64,000 nucleotides of DNA from Kerstersia gyiorum (lineage in GTDB: Bacteria; Pseudomonadota; Gammaproteobacteria; Burkholderiales; Burkholderiaceae_B), in NCBI RefSeq assembly GCF_004216755.1, contig NZ_SGWZ01000001.1:1116001-1180000 (forward strand). The letters run 5' to 3'. Positions 8,662-17,570 of this stretch are shown here, piece by piece. The position numbers and the translations under genes were made by a program. A model generated the notes under the pieces. It saw nothing but the letters and a program-made list of their open reading frames with translations. It was not told where the DNA came from and searched no databases. How positions within the stretch are numbered: position 1 is the first letter of the stretch; every line of letters starts with the position of its first letter.

Positions 8662-9534
8662 ATGAGTCAGGCATCATCCCCCAGGAAGCAGTTGCGCGCG
8701 CTGGCCGAGGCTCGCCGCGGCATCATCGTGCCGGGCGCGTTCAACGCCTTGTCGGCCCGCGTTATTGCGGACCTTGGATTCGAGGCCATCTACATCACCG
8801 GCGCGGGTGTGACCAACATGAGTTTCGGCTTGCCGGACCAGGGCTTCATGGGCCTGAGCGACATCGCCGAGCACACCGCGCGCATCCGTGACGCGGTCGA
8901 GGTGCCGCTGCTGGTGGATGCGGATACGGGCTTTGGCAATGCACTCAATACCTACCACGCGGTACGTACGCTGGAGCGTGCGGGCGCGGACTGCATTCAA
9001 TTGGAAGACCAGGTCAGCCCCAAGCGCTGTGGCCACTTCTCCGGCAAGGAAGTCATTGCCGCCGATGAAATGGTCGGCAAGATCAAGGCAGCTGTCGATG
9101 CCCGCCGCGACCCGGATTTCCTGGTCATGGCGCGTACCGATGCCCGTAGTACGCATAGCTTCGAGGAAACCCTGGAGCGTGCCGGACGCTATGCCGAAGC
9201 TGGCGCCGACATCCTGTTTGTCGAGGCGCTGGAGACCCAGGAAGAGGTCCGTCGCCTGCCTGAGCTGGTCGATAAACCGCAGCTCATGAACCTGGTCATC
9301 GGCGGAAAAACTCCGATTTTCAATGCCACGGAACTGGGCGGGCTGGGTTTTGCGTTCGTGCTCTATGCCAATGCGGCTCTGCAAGGGGCGGTGGCCGGCA
9401 TGCAGAAAGCGCTGACGGTGCTGCGCGATGAAAAGGAAGTGCAGGAAGATCCCGCCCTGGTCACTCCGTTCCTGGAACGCCAGCGCCTGGTGAACAAGCC
9501 TTTCTGGGACGGCTTGGAGAAAAAATACAGCTGA
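8662..9534 (+). CDS. ICL/PEP-mutase family lyase, probable 2-methylisocitrate lyase
   Basis: This 290-residue (beta/alpha)8 protein of the isocitrate lyase/PEP mutase superfamily carries VDADTGFG (metal-binding Asp) and the loop cysteine motif KRCGH. Following prpC and prpD, it should cleave 2-methylisocitrate to pyruvate and succinate. Its C-terminal half lacks the NITEFG segment I associate with E. coli PrpB and instead reads NLVIGGKTP, nearer to oxaloacetate-decarboxylase or dimethylmalate-lyase-like members, so no symbol is given. ATG 8662 follows GAAGGAG (8648-8654); the frame is open further upstream but without a better start. Confidence 0.8.
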   Translation: MSQASSPRKQLRALAEARRGIIVPGAFNALSARVIADLGFEAIYITGAGVTNMSFGLPDQGFMGLSDIAEHTARIRDAVEVPLLVDADTGFGNALNTYHAVRTLERAGADCIQLEDQVSPKRCGHFSGKEVIAADEMVGKIKAAVDARRDPDFLVMARTDARSTHSFEETLERAGRYAEAGADILFVEALETQEEVRRLPELVDKPQLMNLVIGGKTPIFNATELGGLGFAFVLYANAALQGAVAGMQKALTVLRDEKEVQEDPALVTPFLERQRLVNKPFWDGLEKKYS

Positions 9535-9570
9535 GGCAGGAGGGCGGCCGCCATTGCTGTTCGCCCTTGA

Positions 9571-9607
9571 AAGCCGGACCGCCACGAGTTGGCGGTCCGG
9601 CTTTTAC
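9571..9607 (+). terminator. Intrinsic terminator after the prp gene group
   Basis: A 14-bp perfect stem (9571-9584 with 9590-9603, 5-nt loop) is followed by TTTTACTTTT. Its symmetric AT flanks would also allow it to serve the convergent aldehyde dehydrogenase gene. Confidence 0.9.
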
Positions 9608-9636
9608 TTTTCAGGGGCCTGGCCAGGGGCGAGGTT

Positions 9637-11157
9637 TCAGAACTGTCGCAGGTCATCCGGCATGATGGCGCCAGGCAGGTTCTGGTATGCCACAGGGCGC
9701 AGGAAGCGGCGTATCGACAAGGTGCCTACCGATGTTGCACCGAAGTTGGTGCTGGCAGGATAGGGGCCGCCATGCACCATGCTGTCGACGACTTCCACGC
9801 CGGTAGGAAAGCCATTGACCAGAATGCGGCCGGCCTTGCGCTCCAGGATGGGCAGTAGTGCGTGCGCCAATGCCGTGTCGTCGTCATCCATCTGCAGCGT
9901 GGCGGTCAGCTGGCCTTCCAGCTGGCGGGCGAGCCGTGTCATGTCCTGGTCGTTGCTTGCACGTACCACCAGGCCCAGGGGGCCGAAAACTTCATGCGCC
10001 AGGGTGGGGGCAGCCAGGAAATCCTGCGCGCAGACCTCATAGAGGTTCGGGCTGGCGCTGCGCCCGCTGCTGCCGCTGACGTAGACCTCGCGCACGGCGG
10101 GATGTTGCTCGAAACGCTGCTTGCCGTGGCAGTAGGCATCGGCAATGCCGCTGGTCAGCATGGTCTGGGGGCCGATATTCGCCAGGGCGCTGGCCGTGGC
10201 ATTCACAAAGGCATCTCCCTGCGGGCCAGTGCTGACGATGGCAATGCCGGGGTTGGTGCAGAACTGGCCGGCTCCCAGGGTCAAGGATGCCGCCCAGCCC
10301 TGCGCCAGTTCTGCGCCCCTGGCGTGCAGAGCGGCGGGCAGGATGAACATGGGGTTGACGGAGCCCAGTTCGCCGAAAAACGGAATGGGTTCGGGGCGCT
10401 GGGCGCAGAGATCAAAGAGCGCCCGGCCGCCTGCCTGTGAGCCGGTGAATCCGACGGCAAGAATCAGCGGGTGCTGGACCAGGGCGGCGCCAGTCGCCGG
10501 CCCGCCGTCCTGGATCAGCGAAAAAATCCCGGGTGGCATGTTGGTGCGCTGAATGGCGGCGAGGATGGCCTGCGCGACAATTTCACCGGTACCGGGATGG
10601 GCGGGATGGCCCTTGACCACGACCGGGCAACCTGCTGCCAGAGCTGCCGCCGTGTCGCCCCCGGCCACGGAAAAGGCGAGGGGAAAATTAGAGGCTCCGA
10701 ACACGGCAACAGGCCCGACCGGGCGTTGCATCATGCGAATTTCGGGGCGTGCTTGCGGTTGGCGTTCCGGTTGGGCTTCATCGAGGCGCCGGTCCAGGTA
10801 TTCGCCTTTCAGTATGTGCCGGGCGAACAGTCGCAACTGGCCGGTGGTGCGGCCGCGTTCGCCATTGAGGCGGGCTTCAGGCAGCCCGGTTTCCTGGCTG
10901 CCAATGGCCGTGATATCGGCGCCGCGAGCCTCGATTTCATCTGCGATGGCTTCGAGCAGGGCAGCCCGGTCCTGGCGGCTGCTGGCTGCATAGGCCGGGA
11001 AGGCGGCTTCGGCGGCCTGGCAGGCACGGTCCACCAGTTCAGGCGAGCCTGTGGAAAAACGGTACGACGGGCCGTGGGCCGGGCTGCTCTGGAAGGCGTC
11101 AGTGGTGGCGACCCATTCTCCGGCGATCAGATGCTTGCCGTGCGGGGTGAAAGTCAT
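9637..11157 (-). CDS. 2,5-Dioxovalerate (2-oxoglutarate semialdehyde) dehydrogenase
   Basis: This aldehyde dehydrogenase superfamily protein has about 506 residues. Catalytic residues are Cys300 in GAGQFCTNPG and Glu263 in FGELGSVNP, with Asn157 in GASNFP and Lys182 for NAD(P) binding. The FCTNPG and PFFGELGSVNP forms are typical of ketoglutarate semialdehyde dehydrogenases, which end the non-phosphorylating pentose, uronate and aldarate pathways by forming 2-oxoglutarate. Start chosen at ATG 11157 because AAGG (11164-11167) is 6 nt away; the in-frame ATG at 11163 abuts that site. It is the last gene of the sugar-acid operon, which fits the final step. Confidence 0.9.
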   Translation of the reverse strand: MTFTPHGKHLIAGEWVATTDAFQSSPAHGPSYRFSTGSPELVDRACQAAEAAFPAYAASSRQDRAALLEAIADEIEARGADITAIGSQETGLPEARLNGERGRTTGQLRLFARHILKGEYLDRRLDEAQPERQPQARPEIRMMQRPVGPVAVFGASNFPLAFSVAGGDTAAALAAGCPVVVKGHPAHPGTGEIVAQAILAAIQRTNMPPGIFSLIQDGGPATGAALVQHPLILAVGFTGSQAGGRALFDLCAQRPEPIPFFGELGSVNPMFILPAALHARGAELAQGWAASLTLGAGQFCTNPGIAIVSTGPQGDAFVNATASALANIGPQTMLTSGIADAYCHGKQRFEQHPAVREVYVSGSSGRSASPNLYEVCAQDFLAAPTLAHEVFGPLGLVVRASNDQDMTRLARQLEGQLTATLQMDDDDTALAHALLPILERKAGRILVNGFPTGVEVVDSMVHGGPYPASTNFGATSVGTLSIRRFLRPVAYQNLPGAIMPDDLRQF

Positions 11158-11229
11158 GGTCATCCTTGCATTTTGGTACTGGCCGCGCGGCCAGGCGCGG
11201 TAGGGAAAAGTCAGGTGTTGCCGGCCGGT

Positions 11230-11955
11230 TCAGCGCCCGGTCCTGACGCGCCACTCCTCGTATTTCTTCTGGTTCTCTTCCTGGGTGCAGGGGTAGAGGC
11301 CGATGATGGGCGTGCCTGCCTGGACTTCCGACAGCACGAAATCTTCGAAGCGCTCCATATCGGCGCATTCATTCGCAATTTCATCGGCCAGATGCGCGGG
11401 GATCACCATCACGCCATCACCATCGCCAACCAGTACATCACCGGGGAAAACCGCCGCGTCGCCGCAGGCGATGGGCACATTGATATCCAGCGCTTCATGC
11501 AGCGTCAGGTTGGTGGGCGCCGATGCCCTGGCGCAATAGGCCGGCATGTCCAGTGCGCCGATGGAAGTGACATCGCGCAGGCCTCCGTCCGTCACGATAC
11601 CGGCAGCGCCGCGCAATGCCAGCCGGGTGATCAGGATGGAACCCGCCGTGGCGGCACGGGCATCCTTGCGGCCGTCCATGACCAGGACCCAGCCGGGCGG
11701 GCAGGTTTCCACTGCGACGCGCTGGGGGTGGTCTACGTTGCGGAAAACACTGAGCGGATTGCGGTCTTCGCGGGCCGGAATGTAGCGCAGCGTGAATGCC
11801 TGCCCCACCATGTTCTCGGGCTTGGGGGTGACGGGCACAACTCCCTGGATGAATTGGGTCCGAAGGCCGCGCTTGTAGAGCGCCGTCGCCACAGAGGCGG
11901 TGGACACTTTTTTCAGCTTGGCGCGTGTAGCTTCTGAAAGCACATAGTCAGACAT
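11230..11955 (-). CDS. RraA/HMG-aldolase-like family protein
   Basis: This 241-residue protein has the RraA-like fold (ribonuclease activity regulator A, or 4-hydroxy-4-methyl-2-oxoglutarate aldolase family). Motifs seen are GDAAVFPGDVLVGDGDGVMVIP and GLRDVTSIGALDMPAY, containing the conserved Asp/Arg residues that bind a divalent metal and an oxoacid. In sugar-acid gene clusters such proteins are usually aldolases or decarboxylases of 2-oxo acids rather than RNase regulators. ATG 11955 follows TGGAG. It lies 16 bp after the IlvD/EDD dehydratase gene, so it probably acts on a related 2-keto-3-deoxy acid; the exact substrate is unknown. Confidence 0.8.
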   Translation of the reverse strand: MSDYVLSEATRAKLKKVSTASVATALYKRGLRTQFIQGVVPVTPKPENMVGQAFTLRYIPAREDRNPLSVFRNVDHPQRVAVETCPPGWVLVMDGRKDARAATAGSILITRLALRGAAGIVTDGGLRDVTSIGALDMPAYCARASAPTNLTLHEALDINVPIACGDAAVFPGDVLVGDGDGVMVIPAHLADEIANECADMERFEDFVLSEVQAGTPIIGLYPCTQEENQKKYEEWRVRTGR

Positions 11956-11971
11956 CTGATACTCCAGTGGG

Positions 11972-13708
11972 TCAGTAGATGACCGGCTCATCGACAGGCC
12001 GGCCATGATCGGTTTTCAGGAAGTCGAAATCGCAGCCCTTGTCAGCCTGTTCGACATGCTTGGAAAAAATATGTCCGTAGCCGCGTTCGTACTTGGGTTC
12101 GGGGGCTTGCCAGGCGGCACGGCGCTCGGCCAGTTCCGCCTCGGGGACCAGCATGTCAAGGCGGCGCGCGGGAATATCCAGCTCCACGATGTCTCCGTTG
12201 CGCAGCAGCGCCAGCGGACCGCCGATGAAGGATTCCGGCGCGACGTGCAGCACGCAGGCGCCAAAGCTGGTGCCGGACATGCGCGCGTCGGAAATCCGCA
12301 CCATGTCGCGCATGCCCAGTTTCATCAGCGCCTTGGGCATCGGGATCATGCCCCATTCAGGCATGCCGGGCCCGCCCAGCGGGCCGGCATTGCGCAGCAC
12401 CAGTACGGTGTCGGGCGTCATCGGATAATCCGGGTCGTCGATGATCTTCTTCAGTTCGGGGTAGCTGTCGGCAACCAGCGCCGGACCGCGGTGGCGGTGG
12501 AATTTCGGGTCGCAGGCCGCAGGCTTGATGACCGCGCCATCCGGACAGAGATTGCCTTTCAAAACTGCCAGTGAACCTTCGTGGTAGACCGGATTCGACA
12601 GTGGCCGGATCACGTCTTCATTCCAGATGGGCGTATCTGCCAGGCCCTCCACCAGCGGCCGGCCCGTGACGTCGATCGCGCTGGCATCCAGTTTGTCGCC
12701 AAGCTGGCGCATGAGCGCGCGCAAGCCGCCAGCGTAGAAAAAATCCTCCATCAGATACTGCGTACCTGAGGGCCGGATGTTGGCAATGACGGGCGTGGTG
12801 CGTCCGATGCGGTCCAGGTCGTCAAGCTCCAGTGGAATGCCTGCGCGCCTGGCCATGGCAATCAGGTGAATGATGGCGTTGGTGGAGCAGCCGGTCGCCA
12901 TTGCCACCGTCACGGCATTCCGGACGGCGGCCGGGGTGATGATCTTGTTGGGTGTCAGGTCTTCCCACACCATATCCACGATGCGACGCCCGCACTCGGT
13001 GGACATGCGTTGGTGATTGGCGTCGGCGGCGGGAATGGATGACGCCCCCGGCAGGCACAGGCCCATGGCTTCGGCGATGGCCGTCATGGTGGACGCGGTT
13101 CCCATGGTCATGCAATGCCCGTAGGAACGGGCGATGCCGGCTTCCATGCCCTGCCATTCCTTTTGCGTGACATTGCCGGCGCGGCGCTCATCCCAGAGCT
13201 TGAACATGTCGGTGCCGGAACCCAGGTACTTTCCGGCGTAGTTACCCCGCAGCATGGGGCCGGCCGGCAGGTAAATGAAGGGCAGTCCGGCGCTGACGGC
13301 ACCCATGACCAGTGCCGGCGTGGTTTTGTCACAGCCGCCCATGAGCACGGCGCCGTCGATCGGATGGGAGCGCAGCAGTTCTTCCGTTTCCAGCGCCAGC
13401 AGATTGCGGTAGAGCATGGTCGTGGGTTTGACGTAGCTTTCCGACAAAGAGAGGGCGGGCAGTTCCAGCGGGAAGCCGCCGGCCTGGAGCACGCCGCGCT
13501 TGACCCGTTCCACCCGTTCCTTGAAGTGCATGTGGCAGGGCTGCGCGTCAGACCAGGTATTGATGATGGCGATGCAAGGCTTGCCCTCCCAGTCGGCCGG
13601 GTCGTAGCCCATTTGCAGGGTGCGGGAGCGGTGCCCGGATGAGCGCTGGTCATCGGGTGCAAACCAGCGTGCGGAGCGCAGATCACTGTATTTTTTCTTT
13701 TCAGTCAT
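11972..13708 (-). CDS. IlvD/EDD-family sugar-acid dehydratase (L-arabinonate dehydratase-like)
   Basis: This 578-residue dehydratase is of the IlvD/EDD family and carries the Fe-S ligand region GGCDKTTPA and SYGHCMTMGTAST. Length and sequence (MGYDPADWEGKP near residue 33) fit the pentonate/aldonate branch, such as L-arabinonate or D-xylonate dehydratase, rather than IlvD of branched-chain synthesis. The product would be a 2-keto-3-deoxy-aldonate. Its ATG overlaps the stop of the aldose-epimerase gene as ATGA, suggesting translational coupling. The operon also has an enolase-superfamily dehydratase, so two types of sugar acid may be handled. Confidence 0.88.
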   Translation of the reverse strand: MTEKKKYSDLRSARWFAPDDQRSSGHRSRTLQMGYDPADWEGKPCIAIINTWSDAQPCHMHFKERVERVKRGVLQAGGFPLELPALSLSESYVKPTTMLYRNLLALETEELLRSHPIDGAVLMGGCDKTTPALVMGAVSAGLPFIYLPAGPMLRGNYAGKYLGSGTDMFKLWDERRAGNVTQKEWQGMEAGIARSYGHCMTMGTASTMTAIAEAMGLCLPGASSIPAADANHQRMSTECGRRIVDMVWEDLTPNKIITPAAVRNAVTVAMATGCSTNAIIHLIAMARRAGIPLELDDLDRIGRTTPVIANIRPSGTQYLMEDFFYAGGLRALMRQLGDKLDASAIDVTGRPLVEGLADTPIWNEDVIRPLSNPVYHEGSLAVLKGNLCPDGAVIKPAACDPKFHRHRGPALVADSYPELKKIIDDPDYPMTPDTVLVLRNAGPLGGPGMPEWGMIPMPKALMKLGMRDMVRISDARMSGTSFGACVLHVAPESFIGGPLALLRNGDIVELDIPARRLDMLVPEAELAERRAAWQAPEPKYERGYGHIFSKHVEQADKGCDFDFLKTDHGRPVDEPVIY

Positions 13709-14703
13709 ATCTGTTGCCTTTGGTGTTGATTTTCAAGTGCAGCTTTCAGTTGTCCGGCGTGTCCGGATGAGGATGAGCAGGGCGTGGCCGCTGCCAGGCC
13801 GGTCGCTTCATCCAGGGCCAAGGCCGATAGCGTCAGCCCGCCTGCCAGTCTCTCCCCGGGGGCCAGTGTGCTCATGGCCGCCAGCGACCCCAGGCCGGGG
13901 CGGTTGATGGCGTCGGGCAGGTGGCTGACGGGTTCGGCGCAGAACACGTCGCGGTCACGCGGGAGGTAGACATGGAGATGTCGCAGTGCGCCAGTGCCAA
14001 TCAGCGATAGCGTCGTTTGCTGTTCTGGCCAGTTGATGCGGGCCAGGGACGGCTGCCATTGCAGAAAGCACAAGTCCGTGCCCTGCCACGCAGACAGCAG
14101 CGTCGGCGTGCCTCGCCCCAGTTCCGGATGGGGCTGCCAGGAACCTGCCGGCAGGCCGTCGGCATCCCGGGGGAAGTGGCCGTTCGCCGAGAATGCCAGC
14201 GTCGTGCCGGCAGACCTGGGAAACCAGGGGTGCAGGCCCATGCCGAACGGCAGGGCGTGCTTGCCCCGGTTGGTCAGGCACAGCTGGATCTCGATGCCCG
14301 TCGAGGACAGCTGGATGCGCTGTTCGATGCGATAGCACCAGGGCATTCCGGTCTGGCCGGCCGGGGTGCCGGACTCATCGGCCAGCACCGCGAGGCTGGC
14401 GTCGGCTTGCAGGACTTGCCAGGAGCGATCCCGGGAAAAACCGTGAATGGCGACGTTCTCTTCCGACCGGTTGATGGGCAGTTGATGCGTGACATGCTCG
14501 AACTCGAAGCGGCCTGCGGCGATGCGATTGGCAAACGGGGCCATGATGAAACAGCCCGCCTTCAAGCCCTGGCCTGGCTGATCCAGCGGCGCCAGAAGCG
14601 GAACACGACGGCCGTCGGGATGTTGCCAGTCAGCCGTCAGCATCGTTGCGCCATATTCAGGTGCAACGGTCAGGCGGTATCCATGCGCGTCGAGAACCAG
14701 CAT
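13705..14703 (-). CDS. Aldose 1-epimerase (galactose mutarotase) family
   Basis: This 332-residue protein has GalM-family landmarks: FANRIAAGRFEFE, the catalytic-histidine segment AIHGFSRDRSW, GLHPWFPR and a C-terminal PGERLAGG. It would interconvert anomers so that the sugar dehydrogenase receives the right form. ATG 14703 lies 4 nt downstream of the uronate dehydrogenase stop, so the longer frame upstream is an overlap with that gene. The last 40 residues are low-complexity and vary from the usual family end. Confidence 0.85.
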   Translation of the reverse strand: MLVLDAHGYRLTVAPEYGATMLTADWQHPDGRRVPLLAPLDQPGQGLKAGCFIMAPFANRIAAGRFEFEHVTHQLPINRSEENVAIHGFSRDRSWQVLQADASLAVLADESGTPAGQTGMPWCYRIEQRIQLSSTGIEIQLCLTNRGKHALPFGMGLHPWFPRSAGTTLAFSANGHFPRDADGLPAGSWQPHPELGRGTPTLLSAWQGTDLCFLQWQPSLARINWPEQQTTLSLIGTGALRHLHVYLPRDRDVFCAEPVSHLPDAINRPGLGSLAAMSTLAPGERLAGGLTLSALALDEATGLAAATPCSSSSGHAGQLKAALENQHQRQQI

Positions 14704-14707
14704 TGCG

Positions 14708-15490
14708 CTACTCCGTTTTCGAATAGTCGATGGCGGTGAAGCTGCCGCCCTGGAAGCGCTGTGCGATGGCATCTCCGACTTCAGGCAATTCGCCATGCCG
14801 GGAGGCGTCGTCTTCCGGGGTGTAGCCGATGCGTGCGGCATCGTCCTGGTGCCACCATCTGGCACGGTTGGCCGAGGCGCCCCAGACGATGGCGCAGCCG
14901 GTCTCCGGCGCTTCGATGGCAGCGCACACCAGCCGCAGCAGGTCGCCGTGCGAAAGCCAGGTGGCCAGGTGCCTGGCCTCGGTCGGCGCGGGCAGGCAGG
15001 AGCCGATGCGCAGGTGCACGCTTTCGATGCCATGCTTATCGAACATCATGCGGCCCAGCAACTCTCCCCATGCCTTCGACAAACCGTAGTAGCCGTCGGG
15101 ACGATAGCTGTCATGGCTATCGAGCGGCGTGTCGCGCCCATGGAAGCCGATGGCGTGATTCGAACTGGCGAAGATCACGCGCTGGCGTGCCTGCCGTGCG
15201 GCTTCGAAAATATGCGTGCTGCCCAGCACATTGGATTCAATAATGCCGGGATACGGTTTTTCCACGCTGATGCCGCCGAAATGCAGGATGCAGTCCGTGC
15301 CCTGCACCAGGCTGGCGACAGCGCTGGCATCTGCCAGATCGGCTGCCCGGAATTCGCACCCGGCAGGCAGGGGGTCCGGAAACGGCACGATATCGGACAG
15401 CCGCAGCCGGTAGCCCAGCGCGGAAAGTTCGCGGGCCAGCAGGCGCCCAAGGTTGCCGGAAGCCCCGGTCAGCAACAAGTGCTTTTTCAT
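14708..15490 (-). CDS. Uronate dehydrogenase-like NAD-dependent oxidoreductase
   Basis: This 260-residue extended short-chain dehydrogenase has TGASGNLG for NAD binding and YYGLSK as the catalytic YxxxK. HFGGISVEKPY and FASSNHAIGFH are close to bacterial uronate dehydrogenases (Udh), which oxidise D-galacturonate or D-glucuronate to aldaro-lactones. The neighbouring SMP-30 lactonase, enolase-superfamily dehydratase and semialdehyde dehydrogenase fit that pathway. A related aldose dehydrogenase activity cannot be excluded. It is 1 bp from the lactonase gene. Confidence 0.85.
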   Translation of the reverse strand: MKKHLLLTGASGNLGRLLARELSALGYRLRLSDIVPFPDPLPAGCEFRAADLADASAVASLVQGTDCILHFGGISVEKPYPGIIESNVLGSTHIFEAARQARQRVIFASSNHAIGFHGRDTPLDSHDSYRPDGYYGLSKAWGELLGRMMFDKHGIESVHLRIGSCLPAPTEARHLATWLSHGDLLRLVCAAIEAPETGCAIVWGASANRARWWHQDDAARIGYTPEDDASRHGELPEVGDAIAQRFQGGSFTAIDYSKTE

Positions 15491-15491
15491 C

Positions 15492-16370
15492 TCAGATTCC
15501 TTTCATACGGGCCACCGGCGCGCCCGCCACACCGGATCTGGCCAGGAAAATGCCGCCGGATTGTGGCGCTGCTGCCAGTTGTGCTGCGCTGACGTGCCGG
15601 TGGCTGGTCACTGCCAACTGCGTGAGCCCGGGGCCGCAGAAGCAGGGCATGGTCGGGGCCGGGACAGGGAAGGGATAGCAGTCCAGCAAGGCGCCTTCCG
15701 GCGAAAACAGGTTCAGGACGCCCGCCGAGACGCCTGCGCTCAGGTAATTACCGTTGGCGTCGCAGGCACCGCCGTCCGGCCTGCCGCTGGCTTCGTCGAG
15801 TTCGCGGATACGTCGGTGGTTGGACAGGCCGCCGTTGCTGCAATCGAAGTCATAGCGGTCTATCCAGGGGCCGCGCGAATCGGAATGGAACATGGTGCGG
15901 CCGTCTGCGGTCCAGGCCAGGCCATTGGAAATCTCGATGCCGGTCGCCTTGATTTCCGCCGTGCCGTCTGCGGTGATCCGGTAAAGCCGGCTGACCTTTT
16001 CCCGTTGTGGCCGTCCATCCATGCTGCCGACCCAGAACGCGCCGTCGGGGCCGACTTTGCCGTCGTTCAGGCGAGAGGTCGCGGGTTCGTCGAACCCGTT
16101 CCACAGCACCTCGCGGGCGCCGGTGTCGGGGTTGAAGCGCAGCACCGACCGGGCGAGGGCGACCACCAGCGCGCCGCTGGTGCCCAGGCCCAGTGCCGTG
16201 ACCGCCTGGCCGAATTGCCAGCGGCCATGCGTGTTGCCTTGCAGGTCAAGCGCCAGGACGAGGCCGGTGTCGATGTCGCAGGCAAACAGCAGCTGGCGCC
16301 GATCATCCCACAGCGGGCTTTCCAGCAGCCCGCCGCGCAGATCCGCCAGACAGAGAAAGGGGCCAGTCAT
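15492..16370 (-). CDS. SMP-30/gluconolactonase family lactonase
   Basis: This 292-residue six-bladed beta-propeller has probable metal ligands Glu17 (LLESPLWDD), an Asn in EISNGLAWTADG and an Asp in GRPDGGACDANG, as in SMP-30/Cgr1-type lactonases. It would open the lactone made by the uronate/aldose dehydrogenase. Its ATG overlaps the stop of the upstream enolase-superfamily gene as ATGA (16367-16370), and it is 1 bp from the dehydrogenase gene, indicating a tightly coupled operon. Confidence 0.88.
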   Translation of the reverse strand: MTGPFLCLADLRGGLLESPLWDDRRQLLFACDIDTGLVLALDLQGNTHGRWQFGQAVTALGLGTSGALVVALARSVLRFNPDTGAREVLWNGFDEPATSRLNDGKVGPDGAFWVGSMDGRPQREKVSRLYRITADGTAEIKATGIEISNGLAWTADGRTMFHSDSRGPWIDRYDFDCSNGGLSNHRRIRELDEASGRPDGGACDANGNYLSAGVSAGVLNLFSPEGALLDCYPFPVPAPTMPCFCGPGLTQLAVTSHRHVSAAQLAAAPQSGGIFLARSGVAGAPVARMKGI

Positions 16371-17569
16371 GATTCGGCTTCCGTACGGCGGCGGATCACA
16401 TCAGGGTGCGTCAGCACGAATTCCGAAAGCTCCAGGCCCAGGCCGGCTCCTTCGAAGGGATGGATATGACCTGCCTCGATATGCGGCATGACGGTGACCA
16501 GGTCGCGGTACCAGGACGTGTAATAGGCCCGGACCGATTCCTGGAAGACTGCATTGGGGGCGTTCAGCGCAAGGTGGATGGATGCTGCGAAGACAACGGG
16601 ACCGGTGCAGTCGTGCGGCGCCACGGGCCGCTGGAAGGCTTCGGCCATGGTCGCGATTTTCTTGGCTTCCGACAGGCCGCCGCACCAGGAGATATCCAGC
16701 ATCACGTAGTCCGTGGCATCCACGCGCAGCACATCCAGGAATTGCGCACGCGTGGCCATGGTTTCGCTGGCGCAGACGGGAATTCCGGCTTGCCGGGAAT
16801 AGGTGGCCAGCGCCTGCGGGTTGGACATCTTCAGCGGGTCTTCGGCCCAGAAGGGCCTGAAGTCGCGCAGCGCGCTGGCAATCGACAGCGCCGAAGTCAG
16901 GTCCCACATCGAGTGCAGCTCGACCATGATCTCCATTCGGTCGCCGACGGCATCGCGTATCTGCCGGAAAGGCTTGAGCGCCTGGTCGATTTCCGTGGCG
17001 TGGATGAAGTTGCCGCCATTGGCCACCGCGTAGGGGTCGAAAGGCCAGATCTTCATGGCGCTGATGCCTTGTTCCAGCAGGCTTTCGGCGAGGGCGCCCG
17101 CATCGCGGTGGAACGCGATCTGGTCTTCGTAAGGGCCTTCCGCGCCCTGGTCCCCATCGCCGATGTAGCGGCGTGCGCCGGCCTTGTTGTACGTATAGCC
17201 GGCGCAGGTGTTGTAGGTACGGATTCGTGGCCGGGATAAGCCGCCAAGCAACTGGTGCACGGGTTGTCCGGTGACTTTGCCGAAGATGTCCCACAAGGCG
17301 ATATCGACTGCGGATGCTGCGCGGATTTCCACGCCGGAGGAACGGAAGCCGACATAAGGTTCCAGCAGCAGCTTGGAAATGCTGTCGATTTCCAGAGGAT
17401 CGCGTCCCAGCAGCTGTGGCGCTACCTCGCTGTGCAGGTAGGCCGCCACGGCCGTGGCGCCACGGAAGGTTTCACCCAGCCCGATGATGCCTTCATCAGT
17501 ATGGATGCGCACCCACAGGATATTGTTGAGGTGCGGCAGTTGGATGGTTTCCAGGGCAGTAATCTTCAT
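16367..17569 (-). CDS. Mandelate racemase/enolase superfamily sugar-acid dehydratase
   Basis: This 400-residue enolase-superfamily protein has an N-terminal capping domain (about 1-115) and a barrel. Putative catalytic Lys173 is in AMKIWPFD, metal ligands are Glu217 (MVELHS), Glu243 (WAEDP) and Glu269 (CASET), and His319 (VAPHD) is the likely general acid/base. This set fits an acid-sugar dehydratase; context suggests galactarate, glucarate or a similar aldarate. ATG 17569 is 1 bp from the permease stop. The exact substrate is not derivable from sequence. Confidence 0.85.
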   Translation of the reverse strand: MKITALETIQLPHLNNILWVRIHTDEGIIGLGETFRGATAVAAYLHSEVAPQLLGRDPLEIDSISKLLLEPYVGFRSSGVEIRAASAVDIALWDIFGKVTGQPVHQLLGGLSRPRIRTYNTCAGYTYNKAGARRYIGDGDQGAEGPYEDQIAFHRDAGALAESLLEQGISAMKIWPFDPYAVANGGNFIHATEIDQALKPFRQIRDAVGDRMEIMVELHSMWDLTSALSIASALRDFRPFWAEDPLKMSNPQALATYSRQAGIPVCASETMATRAQFLDVLRVDATDYVMLDISWCGGLSEAKKIATMAEAFQRPVAPHDCTGPVVFAASIHLALNAPNAVFQESVRAYYTSWYRDLVTVMPHIEAGHIHPFEGAGLGLELSEFVLTHPDVIRRRTEAES

Positions 17570-17570
17570 C

